NCBI GenBank assembly: GCA_030998225.1 | Contig: JAPYXD010000171.1 | Coordinates: 434,001 to 498,000 of the forward strand | Origin: Diplolepis rosae | Taxonomy: Eukaryota; Arthropoda; Insecta; Hymenoptera; Diplolepididae | Length of the DNA stretch: 64,000 nt | Direction: 5' to 3' | In this document: in pieces, positions 23,886-34,773 of the stretch | Position numbering within the stretch: the stretch's first letter is position 1 | Layout of the letters: the number at the start of each line of letters is the position of its first letter | Program-made: the position numbers and the translations under genes | The notes under the pieces: generated by a model | Told to the model about the DNA's origin: nothing | Seen by the model: only the letters and a program-made list of their open reading frames with translations | The model's database searches: none

Positions 23886-24658
23886 TTTTAACACTTTATA
23901 TGTAGATGATTGTTTTATAAGCAGGATAAATAAAACAATTGGTTGAGAAAACTCTATGCAAAGTGGACAAACGATGCTGACCACTAAAGTTCACATCTGA
24001 CAATTTAAACAATATGTCCCTTTATATATGTACGCCGGGACCTGACAATTTATTTTTTAATTAACTTTATTTTTTAAGCAGGAAAAATGGAACTATTGGT
24101 TGGACAAATCTCTATGCAAAGTGGACAAACGATGCTGACCACTAAAGTTCACATCTGACAATTTGTTTAAACAATATGTCCCTTTATATATGTACGCCGG
24201 GACCTGACAATTTATTTTTTATTTCACTTTATTTTTTAAGCAGGAAAAATGGAACTATTGGTTGGACAAATCTCTATGCAAAGTGGACAAACGATGCTGA
24301 CCACTAAAGTTCACATCTGACAATTTGTTTAAACAATATGTCCCTTTATATATGTACGCCGGGACCTGACAATTTATTTTTTAATTAACTTTATTTTTTA
24401 AGCAGGAAAAATGGAACTATTGGTTGGACAAATCTCTATGCAAAGTGGACAAACGATGCTGACCACTAAAGTTCACATCTGACAATTTGTTTAAACAATA
24501 TGTCCCTTTATATATGTACGCCGGGACCTGACAATTTATTTTTTAATTAACTTTATTTTTTAAGCAGGAAAAATGGAACTATTGGTTGGACAAATCTCTA
24601 TGCAAAGTGGACAAACGATGCTGACCACTAAAGTTCACATCTGACAATTTGTTTAAAC
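23886..24658. repeat. 162-bp tandem repeat, left foldback arm (about five units)
   Basis: The marker CAAAGTGGACAAACGATGCT starts at 23959, 24117, 24279, 24441 and 24603, so later units are exactly 162 bp apart and the first is 158. The right arm (about 25204-25460) has only two inverted units. Confidence 0.95.
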
Positions 24659-25203
24659 AATATGACCCTTTATATATGTATATATTTTTTTGTGCAGCAT
24701 TGTCAAAAATAATGCAAAAAAAGTCAAAATTTCATAGTTTTTACCATTTTTGAATAACACCTAAAGTCCTAAAGCAATGAAATTTTCAAAATTTTTGTTC
24801 ATCTATCACAAAGGTAGATTTAGGGAAAATATGTACATGTATATGAACGAAACTGTCATTATTTTTATATGGATGCTGTGAAAGTTGCAATTTAGGGAAT
24901 TTTCATAATTTGTAGGATCCGCTTTTTAGGTATGAGAGTACATTGAATTTTTACAACTTTTGTTTCCCTAAATTGCAACTTTCATAGAATCCACGTAAAA
25001 ATAATTACAGTTTCTTTCATATACATCTGATATTTTCCCTATATCTTCATTTGTGATAGATGAACAAAAATTTTGAAAATTTCATTGCTTAAGGACTTTA
25101 GGTGTTATTCAAAAATGGTAAAAACTATGAAATTTTGACTTTTTATGCATTATTTTTGACAATGCTGCACAAAAAAATATATACATATATAAAGGGTCAT
25201 ATT
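24659..25203. repeat. Palindromic core of the foldback
   Basis: AATATGACCCTTTATATATG at the left is mirrored by CATATATAAAGGGTCATATT at the right. The two halves, about 260 bp each and diverged by some substitutions, meet near 24925. No coding. Confidence 0.85.
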
Positions 25204-25920
25204 GTTTAAACAAATTGTCAGATGTGAACTTTAGTGGTCAGCATCGTTTGTCCACTTTGCATAGAGATTTGTCCAACCAATAGTTCCATTTTTCCTGCTT
25301 AAAAAATAAAGTTAATTAAAAAATAAATTGTCAGGTCCCGGCGTACATATATAAAGGGACATATTGTTTAAACAAATTGTCAGATGTGAACTTTAGTGGT
25401 CAGCATCGTTTGTCCACTTTGCATAGAGTTTTCTCAACCAATTGTTTTATTTATCCTGCTTATAAAACAATCATCTACATATAAAGTGTTAAAAAAAATT
25501 TATTATGTTTTTTGTGAAAATTTTTTTTTTTTAATATTTCGATTTTGAAGGGTGGGCAAACGAAAAATAGTAATGTATGGACAAACGTGGACAAACGTTG
25601 GACAAACGATCGTGAATGTTTTTTTGTTCAAAATAATAATTTTTTATAATCAGTGGTTCTCAACCATTTTTTTTTAAATTGTTAATAAAAATTAAAGAAA
25701 GGCTGGACAAAAAAAACTAATGGGTGGGCAAATGTGGGCCTACCTTGGACAAACGTATGCCATCGATAAGAATGTTCTATTCAAATACATGGGTGCCAAC
25801 TTCACAGACCTACACAGAACGAGGGGAAAACGATTGCTTCTGGTGAAGGTCATCTTGATCTACAGCAGATCGGTTAACCATTGCCATAGTTTTGCACCGG
25901 TTTTGGAATCTTAATGACCT

Positions 25921-28900
25921 TGCAATAAAAGTATATGTTATTGATATAAGTAATTAAAAAATTCATTGTGGAAGGACATTTTAATATTATTAACATTCAT
26001 TTAGTAATGTATTATTAGAATTTATATTATAATCGGTCACATATTTTAAATTTGTTTTCAAGGTGCTTGTTAAAAGTTATATATGGAAGCATAAAAATTT
26101 TGAGCTACTAAAATTTTGTTATATAACATCATTAAACTTTTGAAATAATGATAAAATATTTATCATTTTTATTTTTTTATTATTTATAAGATTTTGCCAG
26201 TACTGTATTTGAATAAAGAAAATGTTCTAAACAATTACTTTTTTAGAAGTTATTATCGAAAATACAAAAATCGAAACATCACTTATTCTGGAAAACGACA
26301 GAACCAATTTCAACAAAAAATATAAACGTTGTGAGGATATTATATCGTGACATGTTTCCGTACATGTTCATCGTTATATTGACCCACAATAATAATTTTA
26401 TAATAGTTAATTTGGCATGGGGTCAGTTTTGATGCGGATTTTTTTGAAGTGATAGAACACATAAAAAATACGAAAGGCAAACGTTTCGGCCACAAATGGG
26501 GGCCCTCTTCAGTGCCAATTAGCTTAATAGTAACCTTTAAATATTTATTAACTAAGACATGCAACTTAATAATTATTGTATTTTTTGTTTTTTTTCTTTT
26601 TTTCCTTTGCTTATTGATATTAGAAAAAGATAGAGTAAACATGCGGAAAGACTTATGGGTAAGCGAGTTCCTAGGTGTGAAGGAACCAGGCCGTTCCAAA
26701 AACAACACGATGGAGAATATAACGTGGATCCTTGGTAAAGCACGCACAGCAAACCACACATATGCACGAGCACCAGAAGTAAAGGACACTGAAGTTAAAA
26801 CAATCAGAACGATGCAATTGGTACGGAAAAATTTTTATTTTGTATTTTCTCCGAAGCCGCAGAGATGACAGACGAAAGTAAGTCCACCACTCTGCCACAT
26901 GGCTAAAAGAAAACTGATTTGGGAAGAAGTCGTATTTAGGAAGACTAGTGTTCAGAGTTTGACGTGTATAGAGAGCGTTCTCAAGATAGGTCAGGTTCCA
27001 ACACCAAGGGTTATACACAGTCAAAACTTATTTTAATGTCCCCGGCACTTGAGATTTTTATGTGCTCAAGCGTCCGAGAAAAGCAAAGACCCACCACATG
27101 TTCGAAAAACTCTGTAAGGAAAGGCACTCAATACGGTCCCGACGTCGTAAAAACTATACACCTTTTTTGTGGATATAGCAAGTAAAATGCAACAATGTGG
27201 AAATTCACCAAAAATTAATTTCATGGTTATTTGAAATAGCGAAGGGACACGCTGCTCTGATTCTTAATAATTGGAACCCGGTAAAATACCATATTAAGTT
27301 TATACGTATGATGTCCGAGGTTTTTAGATTATAAGACTGTTATAAAGTGGCAAATTATTACGAGAGTTATTCGAACTCTGACTTAAATAGAGTGGCCAAT
27401 TAATACAGTAGCACTACGGATTCCAAGACTGATAAAAAGTGGCCAAGTAACACGCGAGCACTTCGGACTCTGATTCTGAGTAAGGTGGCAAAAATTCTGT
27501 ACTCCTAAGAACTCGCGCATTACTTGGCCACCTTACTTAAAATCAGAGTCCGAAGAGGTCGCGCATTACTTGGCCACTTTATTCAGGTCAGAGTCTAAGG
27601 AGCCTACGTGTTAATTAATATTTTTTGGTCACTTTATAAAAATCCTTATACCCTAAGAATTCGCGCATTACTTGACCACTCTTTTCATGTCAGACTTCGC
27701 TCAACTCGCGTGTTACGCGGCTATTTTTGTATTTATATCAGTTTTGACGTCCATTGAACTCGCGCATTACTTGGCCACTTCATATAAAAATTCTGTACTC
27801 CTATGAATTCGCGCATTACTTGGCCACTCTTTTCAGGTCAGACTTCGTTTGATCTCGCGTATTACGCGACTATTTTTGTAAATATCAGTCCTGACGTCCA
27901 TAGAACTCGCGCATTACTTGGCCACTTCATATAAAAATTCTGTACTCCTATGAATTCGCGCATTACTTGGCCACTCTTTTCAGGTCAGACTTCGTTTGAT
28001 CTCGCGTATTACGCGACTATTTTTTAAATATCAGTCCTGACGTCCATAGAACTCGCGCATTACTTGGACACTCTATAAAAATTCTTGTACTCCTAAGAAT
28101 CCGCGCATTACTTGGCCACTCTTTTCAGGTCAGACTTCGTTCAACTCCCGTATTACGCGGCAATTCATGTATTTATATCAGTCCTGACGTCCATTGAACT
28201 AGCGCATTACTTGGCCACCTTACTTAAAATCAGAGTCCGAAGAGCTCGCGCATTACTTGGCCACTTTATTCAGGTCAGAGTCTAAGGAGCCTACGTGTTA
28301 ATTATTATTTTTTTGGCCACAAAAAAAAGGTGTATAATTTTTACGACGTCGGGACCGTATTGAGTGCCTTTCCTTACAGAGTTTTTCGAACATGTGGTGG
28401 GTCTTTGCTTTTCTCGGACGCTTGAGCACATAAAAATCTCAAGTGCCGGGGACATTAAAATAAGTTTTGACTGTGTATAACCCTTGGTGTTGGAACCTGA
28501 CCTATCTTGAGAACGCTCTCTATACACGTCAAACTCTGAACACTAGTCTTCCTAAATACGACTTCTTCCCAAATCAGTTTTCTTTTAGCCATGTGGCAGA
28601 GTGGTGGACTTACTTTCGTCTGTCATCTCTGCGGCTTCGGAGAAAATACAAAATAAAAATTTTTCCGTACCAATTGCATCGTTCTGATTGTTTTAACTTC
28701 AGTGTCCTTTACTTCTGGTGCTCGTGCATATGTGTGGTTTGCTGTGCGTGCTTTACCAAGGATCCACGTTATATTCTCCATCGTGTTGTTTCTTTCTTTG
28801 GTGAAATAATTGTGTTTATATATGTGCCCTTGAGAGAGTGCGTTCCGCGGTCGCATTTTTCACGGTTCCTGTGGGAGAGGATTACTCGTTGGAACAGTTT

Positions 28901-29678
28901 TTGGAACGGCCTGGTTCCTTCACACCTAGGAACTCGCTTACCCATAAGTCTTTCCGCATGTTTACTCTATCTTTTTCTAATATCAATAAGCAAAGGAAAA
29001 AAAGAAAAAAACAAAAAATACAATAATTATTAAGTTGCATGTCTTAGTTAATAAATATTTAAAGGTTACTATTAAGCTAATTGGCACTGAAGAGGGCCCC
29101 CATTTGTGGCCGAAACGTTTGCCTTTCGTATTTTTTATGTGTTCTATCACTTCAAAAAAATCCGCATCAAAACTGACCCCATGCCAAATTAACTATTATA
29201 AAATTATTATTGTGGGTCAATATAACGATGAACATGTACGGAAACATGTCACGATATAATATCCTCACAACGTTTATATTTTTTGTTGAAATTGGTTCTG
29301 TCGTTTTCCAGAATAAGTGATGTTTCGATTTTTGTATTTTCGATAATAACTTCTAAAAAAGTAATTGTTTAGAACATTTTCTTTATTCAAATACAGTACT
29401 GGCAAAATCTTATAAATAATAAACAAATAAAAATGATAAATATTTTATCATTATTTCAAAAGTTTAATGATGTTATATAACAAAATTTTAGTAGCTCAAA
29501 ATTTTTATGCTTCCATATATAACTTTTAACAAGCACCTTGAAAACAAATTTAAAATATGTGACCGATTATAATATAAATTCTAATAATACATTACTAAAT
29601 GAATGTTAATAATATTAAAATGTCCTTCCACAATGAATTTTTTAATTACTTATATCAATAACATATACTTTTATTGCA
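25921..29678. mobile_element. 3.76-kb giant inverted repeat with PLE-like arms
   Basis: The left arm (25921 to about 27174) and right arm (about 28320-29678) are nearly identical inverted copies with tips TGCAATAAAAGTATATG. The right arm has an extra block of about 105 bp (about 28790-28898). Each arm carries AAACGTTTCGGCCACAAATG followed by GGGGCCCTCTTCAGTGCC, a PLE terminal-repeat type signature also present at 38235. The spacer is a satellite-like array. Long frames in the arms (26449-26868 plus; 28467-29033 plus) match nothing I know and overlap frames on the other strand. Confidence 0.8.
27186..28319. repeat. Satellite-like array between the arms
   Basis: The motif CGCGCATTACTTGGCCACT (with small variants) occurs about eleven times between 27510 and 28265. 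It is part of a higher-order unit of roughly 145-150 bp that also includes TTTTCAGGTCAGACTTCG and CAGTCCTGACGTCCAT. The first 250 bp are degenerate. Confidence 0.85.
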
Positions 29679-29981
29679 TATTATTAGCCATGTTTTTGTA
29701 TTTTAATACTTAGTAATAAGACTTTTGTTTTATTATTTCCAGTAATAACATTTATATTATTCATGTAAGAGTTTTATTCTCTTCACATTATATTGAACAT
29801 GAATTTCGTAGCATCGATATCTTTCTTAATCCTAAACTTCCAAATTTTTGGCATAACGAAGACATATAATTACATTAAATAATTATTTTATTTAATTAAG
29901 TGTCGTCGTTATTACTGGAAATAATAAAACATAACTGTCATTAATGAGTATTAAAATAGAGACACATAGCTACTACTATGC
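29676..29981. mobile_element. 306-bp MITE next to the giant inverted repeat
   Basis: The ends GCATATTATTAGCCATG and CATAGCTACTACTATGC are inverted copies. Similarity extends inward to TTTTATTATTTCCAGTAATAAC and its complement, giving arms of about 80 bp. It overlaps the last three bases of the large repeat. Confidence 0.65.
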
Positions 29982-30729
29982 TGCATTCATATAAATTATG
30001 TATAGATTATTATACGAAATACAAGTCAGATTTGTGTGAATAAATTCATTTGTATATTTTAACAATAAAATTTAAAACAATTTCCGAAAAAGTAGGTGAA
30101 AGCAGAAAAAAACTTCCGAGAATACTCAGCTGGTTGAAACTTGCTAGCGCTCGTGCTCAAAGCGCTCCACGTGATCGCGCGACATTGCGCGACAGTTTTT
30201 TTAAATCGGCACTGTTTCTTTGTTTATGAATAGCATTGCGTCAAATTATACAAAAAAACTTCCTTAAACCCTAAGGAACAATCGCCAAGCTGGAAGTTTT
30301 CTGAGCCCTGAAATTTTCTCGACTCTTTTTTCATGAGAACGTCGCAGCGCACAAGTTTCAGAGTCCCTGAGTTTGTTATTAAATATTTCATAAACAATAG
30401 TGATTTTTATTGTTTTTTGAGACTCGACGGCTCCTCTGGAGTCAACGAAATGAAATGGTGAATGTTTCGAATCATTTCATTGTGAATTGAGCGAGTAATC
30501 GCGAGTTATATTTTTAAAACATTGATTTTTGATCTATGCAAAAACGACGTTTTTAAATTTTTATCTCTAAAACTATTTGCCGAATAAAAAAATGTTGATA
30601 AAAAAAAGATGCACTTTGACTCGAAGAGCAACCACATATTTTTTATTTAGAATTTTTATACATTTCGACTTTTTATTGATTATCGGGAAAGTAATGTCCA
30701 GCTCAAGCGTCGCGTCCCCTTATTCGATC
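29982..30729. other. Spacer
   Basis: A GC-richer patch lies at about 30120-30200 (CTAGCGCTCGTGCTCAAAGC). No gene recognised. Confidence 0.4.
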
Positions 30730-31517
30730 CCAGTCCAAGCAACAGGGCATCTATTATGAATGATTTATGACATTATTTATTTCAGAAAACGGACTGCGCC
30801 ATCAGAAGAAAGGTTGCTCATAGAGTAATTGTGTCGTGTTTTGGACAACGAAATACGATTTATAATTTTTTATTAACATTTAAGACCAAAAAATCGTACT
30901 TTTTAAATTTTTTTTTATAACATTAAAGGTAATTATCCAATCTTGACGACATCAGTTGATAAGTTGTAGACAGTTTAATTGCGAATAAAATGAGCTGTCG
31001 TTTGATCTGATTGGATAATTAGAAGCGGAGAAAATTCGGAAAAACCGGGAAATTTAGCTTTTGTTAAACAAATTAATATCTCGGTTAATTTTAAACTTTT
31101 TAGGTTGAGGTTTGGTGGAAAAGTAGCAGACTTTATGCTCTTCAAATGTATAAAGAAACGGACACTTTAAGATAATACGTTTCCGCGCTATTGACACTTT
31201 AATTTATTTAATGCGTTAATTGTAAAATGTCTGCTTGCCGCAGAGGCAGTCCGGTTTTTATTTTGAAATCGGCTTTTAAAAATATGAATCAAGCACAACA
31301 GAACGTCAATCTTGGTTTAATTACCTTCAATGTTATAAGCAAAAAACTAAAAAGAATGCGATTCTTTGGTCTTAAATGTTGATGAAAAATTTATAAATAA
31401 TATTTTGTTGTCCAAAACATGACACAATTACTCTATGAGCAACCTTACTTCTGATGGCGCAGTCCGTTTTCTGAAATAAATAATGTCATAACAAATTCCC
31501 TGTTGCTTGGACTGTCC
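30730..31517. mobile_element. Inverted-repeat element, arms about 190 bp
   Basis: AGTCCAAGCAACAGGG at the left and CCCTGTTGCTTGGACT at the right are exact complements. Arms continue through ATTTATTTCAGAAAACGG and ACTGCGCCATCAGAAG to about 30935 and from about 31340. The 400-bp centre is AT-rich and non-coding. It lies 12 bp from the left end of element A. Confidence 0.75.
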
Positions 31518-32654
31518 GGGCATTAAATTGAAGAGGGCGCTGCAAGGACCGCCTTAGCGCGCGGTAGCGCACGGCCTAGTCCAACCGAAGATTGACGAAA
31601 GCCCATAGCGGGGAGAATTTTTAAAATTTCTCAAATTTAAAATTGACTGATACCAATCTATAGAAAATTTTACCGCGCTTTTTTCATATGTAATCTTTCC
31701 ATTGAATTTTTGCATGTTTTTGAGTTATCTATCAAAAACGTCATTCTTTTACTAACCAGAAAAACAATAAAATTTTGTCTTCAAGTTGCGAAGATAAAAA
31801 AATCATTGAATATTTTCTAACAAAAATTTAGCACGTAATTTTTCAACTCTTTCCACGTCCGACTAATCGATTTAGAATTCTTCATTCTGATTTAGGACTG
31901 CTTTGTGATATTTTGAAAAAAAAAATTCATAATTTTTTAGGACTAACTTCGGATTAAAAAAGAGCCGAGAGAACTTTCGAGTTGAAAAAACTTGTTGCGA
32001 CAAAATTGTTCCTTATTTATCAAAGAAGTTTTTTGGCGAGTTTTAGACAAAAATATTCTTAGGTAAAAAATGGCAGGAGTTTCTATATTGCCGTCCGTAA
32101 AAGTGGCACAGCGCGGCCAGCCTCAGCGGGCGTCTAATTCAATGTAACATTTTTTTTTAATCAAAAATTGATTTTATATGAAATAGAAAGTAATTTACAT
32201 AGAAAAGAAAATTATTTTGAATTTAATTTCACATAGCTGTCAAATGAAAATGACATAATGTCTTCACACGAACATGCATATAGTGAAACACGTATAGCGT
32301 TTGGGAATAGCTCTTGCTATATCAAGAATCAAAACAAATGAATTTGACAGTGACGGTAAGCATTGCCTTGTTAAAGATATTCGCTGCGGACACGGAAGCA
32401 CCTTAACGCCTCTGTCGGTTGTATGCGGCGCTTTTCGTTAGATGGGGATTTAATGTTTACATGTGATTTTTAACCAAAGTTATAATTATAATAATAAATT
32501 TACCATTGTTTTTGTGCTGCGTTATCTGCAACTGAAAAAAATATAACAAGTTATCAGGTAAATATATATGCATTTTATAATTTGCAAATTTATAAGTAGA
32601 ATCATAACAAATAAAAATGATATAGGTTACGTAGATTCGGTGACTGTCAAAATA

Positions 32655-32827
32655 ATGGCAGAAAAAGTTGAAAATAAGCAGCGTAAAGGAAATGTGAATT
32701 GCTGTGTAGTGAATTGTTTTCACTCTTTTAGAAATTCACCTCTTGGTACGCATTTTTATACTTTTTCGACCGCTGTGCATAAAAGAGAACGTCGAAATAA
32801 GTGGATTACTTTAATGAATAGGAAAAA
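32655..32827 (+). CDS. THAP zinc-finger exon (N-terminal half) of element A
   Basis: From ATG 32655 the frame gives KGNVNCCVVNCFHSF, then THFYTFSTAVHKRERRNKWI and LMNRKK. The spacing of C-x3/4-C, the FYxF segment and the Trp of RNKWI fits the first half of a C2CH THAP DNA-binding domain. The second half (C-x2-H and the AVPTIF-like end) should follow in another exon. The exon ends at a good 5' splice site, AAAAA|GTAAGC (GT at 32828), but no convincing second exon was found. THAP domains occur in P-type, Kolobok-type and other transposon proteins. An upstream in-frame ATG at 32568 exists, but 32655 fits the domain start better. Confidence 0.6.
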
Positions 32828-33036
32828 GTAAGCATGTAATCCTTTACATTTGATTAATAATTTAGAATAAAAAAAATTGTTTCTTACACATTGGAAAAAA
32901 AATTCCAGAAATTTGTATTTTGTATGTTTAGAAGGGAATATGAAAAATGGGGCCAATGCCGTGTGCAATTTTGTTGAATTTGTAATTTAAAAAAAACTGG
33001 AATAAAATTATTATAATAAAATTTTTTTGTATTCTG

Positions 33037-34773
33037 ATGCAGCTGGTGGTCGAAATAGAAATTATTTGTCTTTATGATTTAATTCTTTACTATCAAAAAA
33101 ATACCGAATCGAAATTCAACATCTATTTCCAGTTAGAGGACATTCATACTGTCAATGTGACAGGAATTTCGACTTGTACGTCGAAAAAAAAAGATTCGCA
33201 AGAATACATTGAAACCATATAACAATACGTAGATTTCATTAGAGAGTCACGAGATCCTCCTTTTGAAAGACGTCTCAAAATTAGACATAAGAGATTATGA
33301 ATCGATATTACCGATTGATTCGGAATTGAAAAAAATACAAATAAGTGAAGTAAAAAAAATTACCTGTTATCCCGATGGTCAAATAGATTATTTTAACTCC
33401 TGTAAAGGACTACACAAAAGAAGTAAGATAAATAAGACTCAATCTGTGGACATTTTATTAACAGCTACTCCAGCAAAAACGAAAGGAATTTCTAAAGAAA
33501 AATATGAAGATTTTCAAAAACTATTACCGTATTGCACTTCTAAAGGCCGAACATATTGAAGACAAATCTTAAATTCAACGTTTATCAAAGAAGAGATAAA
33601 ACAAGAAAAATCTGCCCGCTTCGCGGGCACATTCTCATCGCGCGCGCAGCTCGCTTCGCTCGCAACTTTGAGCGCGCCTGGGGCGCGCGATTCGATCGTC
33701 GCGCTTCGCGCTCGGTCTTGTGCTCTTCGCATGGATTTAAGTTCATTTCTTATAATTTGATACTGAAGCTCAAACCAATTTTATAATAATATTACAGATG
33801 ATGTGAATTACACATTTTCTCAAAGTCACTCTATTTCTTTTTGAAACAATTTTCCATCTAAACATTTTTTATGTATCTCACATATTTTGTCTAAAAAATG
33901 GAATTTTTGAATTTTAAACGTAGTTTTTGGAATTGAAACGAAAAATATATGTTTTATCAGAAACTGCGTCAGACAAAATTTGTAGATCTTTTCGAAACGA
34001 ACAACTTTGTATTCTTTCGTTTTTTTCGTATTTTACATATTATTGTTATAAAATTGAATTTTGGATTTTCAATAGTTTTTTTTTTAATTAAAAAGAAATA
34101 TATGCATCTTATGAAAAAATGTTACAATTCAAATTTGTAGGTCTTTATGTAGAAAATAATATTGTATCATAACGTTTTTTCGTATCTCGTATAATTTAAC
34201 TGGAAAATGGAATTTTGATATTGACTTTTTTCGAATTTGAATATGCTGTAACATTTCTAATTTTGATTTAATCAAAAAATGTTATGAGGATAATTTTTAG
34301 AGATTTATGAGCACTATCAAAAACCAGTATTAAAATTTTTGATTTTTTCAAAAAGTTATTTTCAAAAACACAAAAGTAGTGCTCAATCCCTCAATTTTGA
34401 TTGGATGTGGCTGGTTAACGAACTTGTCCTTACTTTTTCGGCTCCGATAAAGTGTACCAAAGCTCAATTCAATCTGATAATTCTATCGAGAGTTATTCCG
34501 CACACGACCTACTACAGACAGACAGACAGACACTTTCGTAAAAACCATTTTTTCTGACTCAGGGGGTCTCAAAACGTAAAGATTTGATGAAAATTTCGAA
34601 AGTCATTTTTCACATAAAACCAATACCTTCTCATCCATGATGAGAATGTAACAATCTACATTAAAAAAGTAAAAAACACTATGAAGGAAAAAAATTTGAA
34701 AGTAAAATAAGAAAAATTAAAAGTAAAAAGTAAGAATAAACCTGTAAAAAATAAATATTTGAAAATTCTATAA
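33037..34773 (+). pseudogene. Element A ORF, homologue of the element B protein (broken)
   Basis: Blocks collinear with the B protein are ESRDPPF (B: TSRNPPF), IRDYESILPIDSELKK (B: VRDFETLIPKQIVLPK) and KGISKEKYEDFQKLLPY (B: VGISPEKLNDVRKLLRY). Homology passes a stop at 33557-33559 into ILNSTFIKEEIKQEK, then is cut by the dispersed repeat (33611-34650) and resumes as a lysine-rich tail from 34651 to 34773. An upstream stop (33220-33222), a frameshift near 33260 and a stop at 34708 also break it. The function is unknown. The basic tail suggests nucleic-acid binding. Confidence 0.7.
33611..34650 (+). repeat. GC-tipped dispersed repeat, copy 2 (1.04 kb)
   Basis: It starts TCTGCCCGCTTCGCGGGC, a perfect short hairpin, followed by CGCGCGATTCGATCGTCGCG, and ends CTCATCCATGATGAGAATGT. 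It is collinear with copy 1 (17050-18484) but lacks about 300-400 bp. The insertion point is inside element A's ORF, between A-rich codons. Confidence 0.85.

Larger units (their letters stand above)
23575..25811. mobile_element. 2.2-kb foldback element with 9-bp target duplication
   Basis: Left tip AGGTCTGTGAAGTTGGCACC and right tip GGTGCCAACTTCACAGACCT are exact inverted copies. ACACAGAAC flanks both sides (23566-23574; 25812-25820), and a preceding T is also shared. A 9-bp duplication fits foldback/MULE-type insertion. Arms share GTTTGTCC-rich subterminal blocks (about 23640-23830 and 25560-25750), tandem 162-bp units and a palindromic core. No transposase is seen. Confidence 0.9.

Noticed and set aside
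23959..24660. Possible CRISPR-like array
   Set aside because: Units are contiguous 162-bp tandem repeats without variable spacers, in a eukaryotic foldback element.
26449..26868. 139-codon frame in the left arm
   Set aside because: Mirror image of the right-arm sequence. The start lies in the PLE-type terminal signature. No domain.
27510..28265. Regularly spaced short repeats as CRISPR
   Set aside because: Spacing alternates and the spacers are themselves repeated. It is a satellite.
28590..28660. tRNA-like A box (GTGGCAGAGTGG) in the giant repeat arm
   Set aside because: No B box at proper distance and no cloverleaf.
28467..29033. 188-codon open frame in the right arm of the giant inverted repeat
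   Set aside because: No recognisable motif, Cys/Trp-rich chance composition, broken in the other arm, and overlapped by frames on both strands.
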